DNA of 64,000 nt. It comes from Candidatus Schekmanbacteria bacterium. Lineage in GTDB: Bacteria; CSSED10-310; JACPHN01. Location of the stretch: contig JACPHN010000216.1 of assembly GCA_016188575.1 (NCBI GenBank), forward strand, positions 1-64,000, read 5' to 3'. Under the pieces are notes generated by a model. It was not told the origin of the DNA and made no database searches. It saw only the letters and a list, made by a program, of their open reading frames with translations. This document shows positions 35,904-44,618 of this stretch, one piece after another. Made by a program: the position numbers and the translations under genes. Numbering within the stretch: the stretch's first letter is position 1; each line of letters begins with the position of its first letter.

Positions 35904-37436
35904 GTGGAAATCGCGAACGAGCTCCTCCGCGTTGCCCTGCTCGGGACCGAGAGACAGCCCCTGCCATGGCCGGAGCAGGCCGCCGATGGGTTGGGACGGC
36001 TGCTGTCCGCGCTCGACGCCGGCGATCGCGAGGGCGCGCTGCTCGGCGCCGCCGGCGCGCTGGCCGTCTACCGGCGAGCGGGTCGGGTGTCGGCCACGCG
36101 CGAGACGGTCCCAGTGCCCTGCCCGCGGGACGCACAGCCGCGCTGCAGTGAACGCGCCGCTCTCCACTTGGCGCAGATGCTCGAGGACCCGCACAAGCTG
36201 CCCGTCCTGCCGGAGTGGCTGCAGGCGCTGCGCGCAAAGGACAAGCGGATCCCGGAGGAAAAGTTGCCGCCCCTCCTCGAGCTCGGCAGGCGCGACCGGG
36301 AGCTGCGTGAGACGCTCGTCCCTGCGCTCGGGAAGCGGGGTGCCTGGCTGGCCTCCCTGAACCCCGACTGGAGCTATGCGCTCGCGAGCAGCGCGGAGAC
36401 GGGAGAGGATGCCCTCGAGGTCTGGCAGACCGCTGACACGCCAGATCGCCAGCGACTGCTCCGCACGATCCGCCGGGAGTATCCGGATCGGGCCCGCAAG
36501 CTCGTGGAATCAACATGGAAAGAAGACCCACCCGAAGAGCGCGCAGCATTTCTGGCAGAGCTCCGCACGGGGTTGAGCATGGCCGATGAGCCACTCCTGG
36601 AGGAGGCGCTGGACGACAGGCGCAAAGAGGTGCGACAGGCGGCGATCGATCTGCTCGCGCGCCTGCCCGAGTCGCGTCTGGTGCGGCGCATGAGCGAACG
36701 TGTCCTGCCGCTGATCGCCATCCCCGACGGCGAGCCCGCGACGATCGAGGTCCGGTTGCCCGAGGCGAGCGACAAAGCCATGCAGCGCGACGGTGTTGCG
36801 CTCAAGCCGACCGCGGACCACGGGAACCTGGGGGAAAAGGCGTTTTGGCTGCTGCAAATGCTGCGGGCCGTGCCGCCTTCGCACTGGAGCCACCGGCGCG
36901 AGCTGCCACCCGAGCGGCTGCTCGACGCGGCGGACAGGAGCGAGTGGAAGGAGGTGCTGATGCGGGGTTGGGCGGAGGCCGCAGCGCGTTTTCGGAGTCC
37001 AGGCTGGGCCGAGGCCATGCTGCTGCGCGCCGACGCGCTGCAAGACGGCGCCGCACGCGCGCCCCTGCTCGAGGCATTGCCCCCTGCGCAGCAACAGGCC
37101 GTCCTCTTGGAGCTGATGCCCGACGCCCATCGCACCGCTGCCGAGCACCAGGGGTGGGTCGCGCTGCTGCGCGCTTGCGAGAGAGACTGGAGCTCGACCT
37201 TCGCCGAGAAGGTAGTCGCCCATAGTCTGGGCATTCTCGACTCGAGATACGGATTCCATCTGGAACCCGCTCTGTCTTTGTGCTCGCTCACCGTTCCGCC
37301 GTCATTGTACCCGACGGTGGCCGCGCAGCTCGGCGAAGGGAGCGACGACGCGTGGGGTTGGCGGTCACGGGCCGTGGAGAAGTTTCTCGTGCTTCTCCGG
37401 TTCCGCTGGGACATGTTGCAGGCCCTCGAAGAATAG
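35904..37436 (+). CDS. DUF5691 family protein
   Basis: This 510-residue protein has no signal peptide or membrane segment. It begins with NELLRVALLGTERQPLPWP, which matches DUF5691, and continues with helical HEAT-like hairpins (ALDDRRKEVRQAAIDLLARL is typical). The biochemical role is unknown. Its place between the SWIM protein and the MoxR ATPase is the usual neighbourhood of this family. It may serve as a client-binding adaptor of the ATPase-vWA pair. GTG 35904 follows the SWIM gene by 3 bases, so the genes are probably translated together. Confidence 0.75.
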   Translation: MEIANELLRVALLGTERQPLPWPEQAADGLGRLLSALDAGDREGALLGAAGALAVYRRAGRVSATRETVPVPCPRDAQPRCSERAALHLAQMLEDPHKLPVLPEWLQALRAKDKRIPEEKLPPLLELGRRDRELRETLVPALGKRGAWLASLNPDWSYALASSAETGEDALEVWQTADTPDRQRLLRTIRREYPDRARKLVESTWKEDPPEERAAFLAELRTGLSMADEPLLEEALDDRRKEVRQAAIDLLARLPESRLVRRMSERVLPLIAIPDGEPATIEVRLPEASDKAMQRDGVALKPTADHGNLGEKAFWLLQMLRAVPPSHWSHRRELPPERLLDAADRSEWKEVLMRGWAEAAARFRSPGWAEAMLLRADALQDGAARAPLLEALPPAQQQAVLLELMPDAHRTAAEHQGWVALLRACERDWSSTFAEKVVAHSLGILDSRYGFHLEPALSLCSLTVPPSLYPTVAAQLGEGSDDAWGWRSRAVEKFLVLLRFRWDMLQALEE

Positions 37437-37462
37437 TCAGCAAGGAAAGGGAGACACGATCG

Positions 37463-38542
37463 ATGCCGGAGACTTTGCGCGCCACGTCCGAACAGCAGTT
37501 TGCGGGCGAGCTCGAAGCTCTGGCCCGCGCCGACGACAGGCCCAGACCGCCCAACTGGAAGCTCTCGCCCTGGGCCGTGTCGACCTACCTGCTCGGAGGC
37601 GCGCTCGGCAGCAGCACCGAGATCACGCCCAAGTACATTGGCAACCGGCGCATCATCGAGATCGCCGTCGCCACGCTCGCCACGGATCGCGCGTTGCTGC
37701 TGCTAGGGGTGCCGGGAACTGCCAAGACGTGGGTTTCCGAGCACCTCGCGGCCGCGATTTCCGGTGATTCGACCTTGCTGGTTCAGGGCACCGCCGGAAC
37801 CGCCGAGGAAGCCGTGCGCTACGGCTGGAACTACGCCCGCCTGCTCGCCGAGGGACCGTCCTCGCGAGCGCTCGTTCCGAGCCCCATCATGCGCGCCATG
37901 CAAGCGGGCAAGATTGCGCGGGTCGAGGAGCTCACTCGCATTCCGTCCGACGTGCAGGACGCCATGATCACCAATCTTTCCGAGAAGGCACTGCAGATTC
38001 CCGAGCTCAACGAGCAGATCCAGGCCATCAAGGGTTTCAACGTCATCGCCACCGCCAACGACCGCGACCGCGGCGTCAACGAGCTTTCCAGCGCGCTCAA
38101 GCGCCGCTTCAATACCGTCGTGCTGCCGCTGCCGGAGAGCGCCGACGAGGAAGTCCGGATCGTTCAGCGCCGTTGCGAGGCGCTCGGCCGCGCTCTGGAG
38201 CTCCCTGCCGAACCGCCCGCGCTCGACGAGATCCGCCGTGTCGTCGTCATCTTTCGCGAGCTCCGCGACGGCAAGAGCACGGATGGGAAGACGAAGCTCA
38301 AATCGCCGAGCAGCACGCTGAGCACCGCCGAAGCCATCTCGGTCATCAACAGCGGCCAGGCCCTGGCTGCTCATTTCGGTGACGCCAAGATGTGCGCAGG
38401 CGATCTGGCGGCCGGCCTCACAGGGGCCGTGATCAAGGATCCCGTGCAGGATCGAATCGTCTGGCAAGAGTACCTCGAGGCGGTCGTCAAGGAGCGCCCG
38501 GGATGGAAGGACCTCTATCGGGCCTGTCGCGAGATCCTGTAG
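37463..38542 (+). CDS. MoxR-type AAA+ ATPase
   Basis: MoxR ATPases remodel or insert metal into client proteins together with vWA partners. Visible motifs are Walker A LLGVPGTAKTWVSEHL (about residues 80-90), a MoxR-type Walker B region (KIARVEELTRIPSDVQDAM, where the usual acidic pair is replaced by VEE), sensor 1 VIATANDRDRG and the arginine-containing SALKRRFNTVVLPLP. The lid domain follows. It has 359 residues, starting at ATG 37463 behind AAAGGGAG. It is the motor of the five-gene module from 34482 to 42083. Confidence 0.88.
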   Translation: MPETLRATSEQQFAGELEALARADDRPRPPNWKLSPWAVSTYLLGGALGSSTEITPKYIGNRRIIEIAVATLATDRALLLLGVPGTAKTWVSEHLAAAISGDSTLLVQGTAGTAEEAVRYGWNYARLLAEGPSSRALVPSPIMRAMQAGKIARVEELTRIPSDVQDAMITNLSEKALQIPELNEQIQAIKGFNVIATANDRDRGVNELSSALKRRFNTVVLPLPESADEEVRIVQRRCEALGRALELPAEPPALDEIRRVVVIFRELRDGKSTDGKTKLKSPSSTLSTAEAISVINSGQALAAHFGDAKMCAGDLAAGLTGAVIKDPVQDRIVWQEYLEAVVKERPGWKDLYRACREIL

Positions 38543-38558
38543 CTGCGGGCAAAACGCG

Positions 38559-40844
38559 ATGACGGACAGGTCGACGGTCACCATCTACGGCATTCGCCAC
38601 CACGGCCCGGGCTCGGCCAGGAGCCTGACCCGCGCGCTGCGGGCATTCGAGCCGGACTGCATTCTCATCGAAGGACCGGCCGATGCCGCGGAGCCTCTGT
38701 CGCTGCTGCGCCACCCGGAAATGGAGCCGCCGGTCGCGCTGCTCGGCTATGTCCCGGACGATCCCCGACGCGCGGTGTATTATCCGTTCGCGGTTTTCTC
38801 TCCAGAATGGCAGGCGCTGCAATATGGCCTGTCGCGAGGCATAAAAACCGCATTCATGGACCTGCCGGTGAGCGCCCAGCTCGCTCTGGCGGAAGCTGAC
38901 GGCGCCGCGGACGTTTCGCTAGACACCCCGGCGCAGGTCGCGGAAGGCTTGCCGGAGACCGCCACACCTGGACCGCATCCCCGTGACGATCCGCTGCGGT
39001 GGCTGGCCGAGGCGGCCGGCTATGGTGACGGCGAACGCTGGTGGGAGCATTTGGTCGAGCAGAGGCGCAACGCGGAAGGTCTCTTCGCGGGCGTGCTCGA
39101 GGCGATGAGCGAGCTGCGCAGGGAGCTGCCGCCAGCCGCAGATGACTTCCAGGCGGGGCGCGAGCTTGGGCGAGAAGCGCACATGCGGACCGTCATCCGT
39201 GCCGCCCGGAAGGAGGGGTTCGACCGCATCGCCGTGGTCTGCGGCGCCTGGCACGCGCCGGCGCTGGTAGCCGACGACATGCCACCCGCCAAGAGTGACG
39301 CCGCGCTCCTCAAGAGCCTTCCCAAGGTCAAGGCACAGGTTACGTGGGTGCCATGGACGTATGGCCGGCTCTCCAGAAACAGCGGCTATGGCGCGGGCAT
39401 CGCTTCCCCCGGCTGGTATCACCACCTCTGGAGTTATCCCGAAAACGTGACGGAGCGGTGGCTGACGCGCGTGGCGCGGTTGCTGCGTGCCGAGGACCTC
39501 GACGCATCCTCGGCGCAGATCATCGAAGCCGTGCGCCTCGCCGAAGCGCTGGCGGCGCTGCGCGATCGGCCATTGCCCGGTCTGGAGGAGCTCGACGAGG
39601 CCGCGCAGGCCGTCTTCTGCTTCGGCAACACCCTGGCCTTGAGATTGATCGAACAGAAGCTGACCATCGGCGACCGCCTGGGCCGAGTGCCCCCGGACAC
39701 ACCGCTGGTGCCGCTGCAGCGGGACGTGCAGCGGGAACAGAAGCGACTGCGACTGTCGCCCAAGGCGTCGCGCGAAATCCTGGAGCTGGACTTGCGCCGG
39801 GAGATCGATCTCGGCCGCAGCTTGCTGATGCATCGGCTGGCATTGCTCGATATCCCCTGGGGCAGCCCGGAGCAGGCGCGCGGCACGGGCACGTTCAAAG
39901 AAATCTGGTCGCTGCAGTGGTTGCCGGAGCTGGCAGTGAAGATCATCGAGGCCGCCACGTGGGGCAACACGGTTCTCGAGGCTGCGGGCGCGTTCGCGCG
40001 CCACCTAGCCGACGATGTACCCAACCTCCCGGCGCTGACCGCGCTCATCGGCCGCGTCTTCCTGGCCGAGCTGCCCGACGCGGCGGAGCATGTGATGCAG
40101 CGACTTCAAAACGAGGCGGCGCTGGCCAGCGACGTGGCACTCCTGATCGATGCGCTGCCGCCCCTGGCCAATGCACTGCGGTACGGAAACGTCCGCGAAA
40201 CCGATGCGCGACTGGTGAGCAGCGTGGTGGACGGTCTGGTGGCGCGCATCTGCGTGGGGTTGCCGATCGCCTGCGGTTCGCTCAATGATGACGCGGCCGG
40301 AGAAATGCTCGGACGTCTCGCCGCCATGCACGAGGCCGTCACGTTGCTGCAGCGGAGCGAGCATCAGAGCGTCTGGACCGCTGTCCTGCGACGCCTGGCG
40401 GACCTGCCAAACCTGAATGGGCTCATTGCCGGCCGGGCGGTGCGCCTGCTGCTCGAGACTCGGAGCCTCGGCCCCGAGGAGGCGGCGCAGCGAATGAGTC
40501 TGGCCCTGTCCGCGGCCGCTGACCCGTTGGTCGCGGCGGGTTGGCTCGAGGGCTTCCTCGGAGGGAGCGGCCTCGTGCTGCTTCACGACGAGCCGCTGTG
40601 GGGTGTGGTGGACGAGTGGGTGACGGGTCTGAGCGGCGAGCTGTTCACTCGGGTGTTGCCGCTGCTGCGCCGCACCTTTGGCGCGTTTGCGCCGCCGGAG
40701 CGCCGCCAGATGGGGGCGCGTGTCAAAGGCGGTGGGCAGGTTGGTTCGCCGTCCGCGCCCGGCTTGGCGACGCCGGGTGGCGCGTTCGACCGCGCGCGGG
40801 CGGAGGCGGTGTTGCCGCTGATCAGGCAGTTGCTCGGGATTTGA
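38559..40844 (+). CDS. DUF5682 family protein
   Basis: This 761-residue protein starts with the family hallmark IYGIRHHGPGSARSL and DCILIEGPADA, a Rossmann-like opening. It has the conserved VVCGAWHAPAL region around residue 225, followed by a long helical C-terminal half. No signal peptide is present. The function is unknown. In Escherichia coli the YehM protein is, from memory, the counterpart next to a MoxR ATPase and a vWA protein. It begins 16 bases after the MoxR stop. The His residues in the HH and W-H motifs suggest an enzymatic or metal site, which is speculative. Confidence 0.8.
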   Translation: MTDRSTVTIYGIRHHGPGSARSLTRALRAFEPDCILIEGPADAAEPLSLLRHPEMEPPVALLGYVPDDPRRAVYYPFAVFSPEWQALQYGLSRGIKTAFMDLPVSAQLALAEADGAADVSLDTPAQVAEGLPETATPGPHPRDDPLRWLAEAAGYGDGERWWEHLVEQRRNAEGLFAGVLEAMSELRRELPPAADDFQAGRELGREAHMRTVIRAARKEGFDRIAVVCGAWHAPALVADDMPPAKSDAALLKSLPKVKAQVTWVPWTYGRLSRNSGYGAGIASPGWYHHLWSYPENVTERWLTRVARLLRAEDLDASSAQIIEAVRLAEALAALRDRPLPGLEELDEAAQAVFCFGNTLALRLIEQKLTIGDRLGRVPPDTPLVPLQRDVQREQKRLRLSPKASREILELDLRREIDLGRSLLMHRLALLDIPWGSPEQARGTGTFKEIWSLQWLPELAVKIIEAATWGNTVLEAAGAFARHLADDVPNLPALTALIGRVFLAELPDAAEHVMQRLQNEAALASDVALLIDALPPLANALRYGNVRETDARLVSSVVDGLVARICVGLPIACGSLNDDAAGEMLGRLAAMHEAVTLLQRSEHQSVWTAVLRRLADLPNLNGLIAGRAVRLLLETRSLGPEEAAQRMSLALSAAADPLVAAGWLEGFLGGSGLVLLHDEPLWGVVDEWVTGLSGELFTRVLPLLRRTFGAFAPPERRQMGARVKGGGQVGSPSAPGLATPGGAFDRARAEAVLPLIRQLLGI

Positions 40845-40886
40845 GGAATGGCGGCGGGACGCGTTTCCTGACGACGAGAGGGCATC

Positions 40887-42083
40887 ATGATTGATGATGT
40901 GGCGGGTAGTGTCGCGCCAGGCTCGGACTCTGAGCGCCTGCGTCGCTGGCGCTTGATTCTCGGCGGCGACGAGGCGGATGGGACCGGCTGGCATCTCGCT
41001 GGCACGGACCTGGTGATGGATCGGGCGCTATCGACTCTCTATGGTGCCTGCGACAGTGGCCGGGAGCGGCGCGGTGGCCTCGGCCTCTCGGCTCCGAGCG
41101 TGGCGCGTTGGCTCGGAGACATCCGGGCCTGTTTCCCCGCTTCGGTCGTTCGCGTGATGCAACAGGATGCGCTCGAGCGCCTGAACCTCAGATCCCTGCT
41201 GCTGGAACCGGAAATGCTGGAAGCCGTGCAGCCCGATGTTCACCTGGTGGCCGACCTGATCGCGCTCGGCGGCATCATGCCTCAAAAGGCCAGAGAGAGC
41301 GCTCGCATGGTCGTGCGCAAGGTCGTGCAAGAGCTGACCCGCAAGCTTGCCAACCCCACGCGTCAGGCGATCTGCGGCAGCCTCGACCGTTCGGTTCGCA
41401 ACCGCCGCCCGCGCCATCACGAGATCAACTGGGATCGCACCATTCGCGTCAACCTCAGGCATTACCAGCCCGACTTCCGGACCATCGTGCCGGAAACGCG
41501 CATCGGCCATGGCCGCAAGCGCTCGGCCCTGCGCGACGTCATCCTGTGCGTGGACCAGAGCGGCTCGATGGGAACCTCGGTCGTGTACTCGGGGATCTTC
41601 GGCGCGGTGCTGGCGTCGCTGCCTGCCGTGCGCACACAGATCGTCGTTTTCGACACGGCGGTGGTCGACATGACCGAGAAGCTGCAAGACCTGGTTGAGC
41701 TTCTCTTCGGCGTTCAACTCGGCGGTGGGACTGACATCAACCGCGCGCTCGCCTATGCGCAGAGTCTGGTGCGGCGACCGATCGAGACGATTGTGGTGCT
41801 CATCAGCGACCTGTGTGAGGGTGGGGTCCGCGAAGAGATGCTCAGGCGTGCGCATTCGCTGGTGGCCAGCGGCGCGCAGCTCGTGGCGCTGTTAGCGCTG
41901 TGCGATGACGGCGCCCCTGCCTATGATCACGAAAACGCGGCGGCGCTGGCCGCTCTCGGGGTGCCTTCGTTCGCCTGCACGCCCGATCTCTTTCCGGATC
42001 TCATGGCCGCGGCCATCCGCCGGCAGGACCTGGCGCAGTGGGCCGCCAGCCGCGGCATCGGGGCAACGCGCGGGGCGGTCTAG
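40887..42083 (+). CDS. CoxE-like vWA domain protein of the MoxR module
   Basis: This 398-residue cytoplasmic protein has an N-terminal helical part (about 1-210) and a C-terminal vWA domain. The MIDAS motif is intact: VDQSGSMG, GGGTDI and LISDLCEG. It is the vWA partner expected for the MoxR ATPase encoded two genes upstream, comparable to YehP or CoxE. It probably recruits a client to the ATPase through its bound metal. ATG 40887 has GAGAGGG just upstream. It is the last gene of the module. Confidence 0.86.
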   Translation: MIDDVAGSVAPGSDSERLRRWRLILGGDEADGTGWHLAGTDLVMDRALSTLYGACDSGRERRGGLGLSAPSVARWLGDIRACFPASVVRVMQQDALERLNLRSLLLEPEMLEAVQPDVHLVADLIALGGIMPQKARESARMVVRKVVQELTRKLANPTRQAICGSLDRSVRNRRPRHHEINWDRTIRVNLRHYQPDFRTIVPETRIGHGRKRSALRDVILCVDQSGSMGTSVVYSGIFGAVLASLPAVRTQIVVFDTAVVDMTEKLQDLVELLFGVQLGGGTDINRALAYAQSLVRRPIETIVVLISDLCEGGVREEMLRRAHSLVASGAQLVALLALCDDGAPAYDHENAAALAALGVPSFACTPDLFPDLMAAAIRRQDLAQWAASRGIGATRGAV

Positions 42084-42475
42084 TCCAGCGTGGGGCGGGC
42101 CTTCGAGCCGGGGAGGCCGTGGGCGGGATGCCGCGCCGAAGCACGGGGTCGAGTTTGGCGACGGTGGTGCGTTCCCCGCCGTCAGCCCGCGAGCGCCTTG
42201 CCGAAGGCGCGCACCGCCTGGATTCAGGTTCCCGAGAGCCCGGCGGCGCGGGCGGGGGTAGGGCCGTTGCATGTGACGTATGCGCGCCGGTGTGATCGCG
42301 CGATTACGGACTGCGGCGGGGCTGTGACGAGCGAGTTACACTGCGCGCGGTGCCGGTGAAGCAATGGCGGTATGGTAACATCGCTTTCAGCGCATGGACA
42401 GGCACGCATGTTGCATGTTAGGGGCGGCCGGCATTTGCGGCGCGGCCAGGTGTGTTGGTGATCGGAGGCTGTGAC
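42084..42475. other. Intergenic region before the M28 peptidase gene
   Basis: This stretch of 392 bases has no supported gene. It contains a short direct repeat GCATGTT-GCATGTT near 42406 and a GC-rich stem near 42425-42450 (GGCCGGCATTTGCGGCGCGGCC). No clear -35/-10 pair or U-tailed terminator was found. Confidence 0.5.
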
Positions 42476-43522
42476 ATGTCTTGCTTTGCTGGCTGCTCTC
42501 GTATGACGTTGGCTGGTCTCTTCGCGATTCTGCTCGCCGCGGCGTCGCCGTTTGCTCCCGCAGCGGCCGGCCAGGACAACAGCCACCATGGTGACTGCTC
42601 GCCGGCACACGGACATCGCGATCCGGCGCTGGCGGTGCCGGGTGTGCCTTTCGTATCACTGGTCACGGCTCCCCGCCGCACGGACACGGCCACCATCGTC
42701 GATGCCGTGAGCGAATCCCGCTACGCAGCGTTTCTCAGCGATACTGTGGCGGCGTTTTCATCGCGCTACACGCTTGGATCCAATTTTCAGAGCGTGAGCA
42801 CCTGGGTGCGGGACCGCTTCGTTCAGGCGGGGGCACCGTCCGTGGAGCTGGACCCGTACTCGTACAGCGGCAAGACCTACTACAACGTCGTGGCGAGCTT
42901 CCCCGGAACCGCCGGTGATGGCCGGTTCGTGCTGGTCGGCGCGCACTACGACAGCACGAGCGAGATGCCGACGACCAAAGCGCCGGGCGCCAACGACAAT
43001 GCGAGCGGGACGGCGGCGCTCCTGGAGCTTGCATCGGTATTGCGCGACTACAGCTTGCCCCACGGGGTGCGCCTGGTGGCGTTCTCCGGGGAAGAGCAGG
43101 GGATGAAGGGCAGCGGCGCGTATGTTTCTGATCTGCTCGCGGCTGGGGATGGAGACAACATGGTCGCGGCGGTGATCATGGACATGCTGTCCTACGATGA
43201 AGGGGGCGCGCCCTCGGTGCTGTTGGAGAGCAGCAGCGCATTCCAGAGTCTGCTATCACAGGTCGGCAACATCGCCGCGAGCTACACGGGGCTCGAGGTC
43301 CGCACGTCCCAGTCGCCGTTTGGGAGCGATCATATGCCCTTCATCCAGAATGGGCTGCCGTCGCTGTTGCTGATCGAGAACGACTGGGACAGCTACCCGT
43401 ACTATCACAGCTCCAACGATGCTCTGACCGAGCAGGACATGGCTACGGGCACCGAGATCACCAGGCTCGCGGCGGCTGCACTGGTTGATCTCGCGGCCAC
43501 CTCGACTGTGCAGGCGGAGTGA
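42476..43522 (+). CDS. Secreted M28-family zinc aminopeptidase
   Basis: This is an exported di-zinc peptidase of 348 residues. A signal peptide covers about residues 1-31 (GLFAILLAAASPFAPAAAG). Metal ligands of family M28 are in order: VGAHYDST (His), GANDNASG (bridging Asp), SGEEQG (catalytic Glu and zinc Glu), MDMLSY (Asp) and YYHSSNDA (His). The enzyme would remove N-terminal residues from peptides in the periplasm or outside the cell. ATG 42476 has GGAGG 7 bases upstream, while a TTG 24 bases earlier is in frame but poorly placed. It ends 9 bases from the convergent M50 gene. Confidence 0.92.
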   Translation: MSCFAGCSRMTLAGLFAILLAAASPFAPAAAGQDNSHHGDCSPAHGHRDPALAVPGVPFVSLVTAPRRTDTATIVDAVSESRYAAFLSDTVAAFSSRYTLGSNFQSVSTWVRDRFVQAGAPSVELDPYSYSGKTYYNVVASFPGTAGDGRFVLVGAHYDSTSEMPTTKAPGANDNASGTAALLELASVLRDYSLPHGVRLVAFSGEEQGMKGSGAYVSDLLAAGDGDNMVAAVIMDMLSYDEGGAPSVLLESSSAFQSLLSQVGNIAASYTGLEVRTSQSPFGSDHMPFIQNGLPSLLLIENDWDSYPYYHSSNDALTEQDMATGTEITRLAAAALVDLAATSTVQAE

Positions 43523-43531
43523 CGGGCGTCG

Positions 43532-44602
43532 TCAGGGCGCGACCACCGGCACGTCGACGGTTGCAAGCAGCGAAAGAGTCACTGCCAAGACCGCATACTG
43601 GACCAGGGCGAGGCGGTCCTCCGCCGCCGCTCCCGCCGCGGCGGGACCCCGGCCAAGCGCCCGCACGATGGCCACGATCCCGAGAAGGACGAGAAGCCCT
43701 TCACCGGTTGCGTACCACATTCCGCCCAGGATGGCGGCAGCGATCAACCGCTGACCGCGGGAGAGGGCGCAAAAGCCGCGGCCGCCGTCTAGTGGCCTGA
43801 TCGGCAGGAGATTGAACAGGTTGATCCAGGCCCCTACCTGTGCAATCGCCGCCCACATCGCAGCATCGGTAGCGAGGAACGCCGCATACGCGGCGGCGGC
43901 GGCTCCGAGCCCCCAGAGTGGCCCGGCAAGGCCCACCCGTGCCTCCTCGGCGGGCGTGGCGAGGCGCTGTCGCGCGCGGATGAAGGCGCCGAGACCGGGG
44001 ATGAACGTCGGCGCGGAGGCGCGGATTCCAAACCGCCGCAGCGCCGCGACGTGGCCCATCTCGTGAACGTAGATCGAACCCACCAGGCCGAGCGCAAAAG
44101 CCCACCCCCACGCCGCCCAGTAGACACCCACGGACAGCAGCATCGTGCTCAGGGTGCTCATCTTCGTCAACCCCATGAGCAGCAGCTTTCCCTTGGAGAG
44201 AGCAAGCACCAGCACGGCCTTGAGCTTCCACAGCACCAGCGCGCCCGCGCCCAGACTGGCGATGCCGATCCTGGCCGCGCCGCCGCCGGCTCCTGGCTTC
44301 CATCTGTCGCGATGCGCTTGCGGTTGCGGGACGGGCCCGGCGGCGGCTGGATGCTTGTCGATGAGGTCGCTGATCGTTACGACCCGCTCCGCGATTCTCC
44401 TTGCCTGCCCGCTTTCCGATGGCAGCAGCTCCAGTGCTTCCCGCCACAGCGCGAGCTCCGCCGCGAGGTCCCCCTTCGCCTGTTCCCGGCCAGCCCTGTC
44501 GGCGAGCTCCTGGAGCGCTTGACCATGGACCAGACGCTGACACGCCGGGCAGCTCAACAGGCGCGGCGCAAGCTCCGTCCCACACCCAGGACAGCTCGCC
44601 AA
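43532..44602 (-). CDS. M50 site-2-protease-like membrane protein with zinc ribbon
   Basis: The N-terminus has a zinc ribbon (CPGCGTEL and CPACQRL), then a soluble helical linker to about residue 110. The membrane protease core has the active-site helix YVHEMGHVAAL (HExxH) and, further on, NLLPIRPLDGGR, the third zinc-ligand motif of M50. These enzymes cut membrane-spanning substrates. The TTG at 44602 gives 356 residues and lies 16 bases after the upstream gene's stop, but its AGGAG is 13 bases away. GTG 44644 inside the upstream gene is the alternative. The upstream gene is another zinc-ribbon membrane protein, probably a partner or substrate. Confidence 0.82.
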   Translation of the reverse strand: MASCPGCGTELAPRLLSCPACQRLVHGQALQELADRAGREQAKGDLAAELALWREALELLPSESGQARRIAERVVTISDLIDKHPAAAGPVPQPQAHRDRWKPGAGGGAARIGIASLGAGALVLWKLKAVLVLALSKGKLLLMGLTKMSTLSTMLLSVGVYWAAWGWAFALGLVGSIYVHEMGHVAALRRFGIRASAPTFIPGLGAFIRARQRLATPAEEARVGLAGPLWGLGAAAAAYAAFLATDAAMWAAIAQVGAWINLFNLLPIRPLDGGRGFCALSRGQRLIAAAILGGMWYATGEGLLVLLGIVAIVRALGRGPAAAGAAAEDRLALVQYAVLAVTLSLLATVDVPVVAP

Positions 44603-44618
44603 GGCGTTCTCGGCACTC

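Noticed and set aside
38919-40004. 361-codon minus-strand frame inside the DUF5682 gene
   Set aside because: There is no ribosome-binding site or domain, and it is fully covered by the well-supported plus-strand gene.
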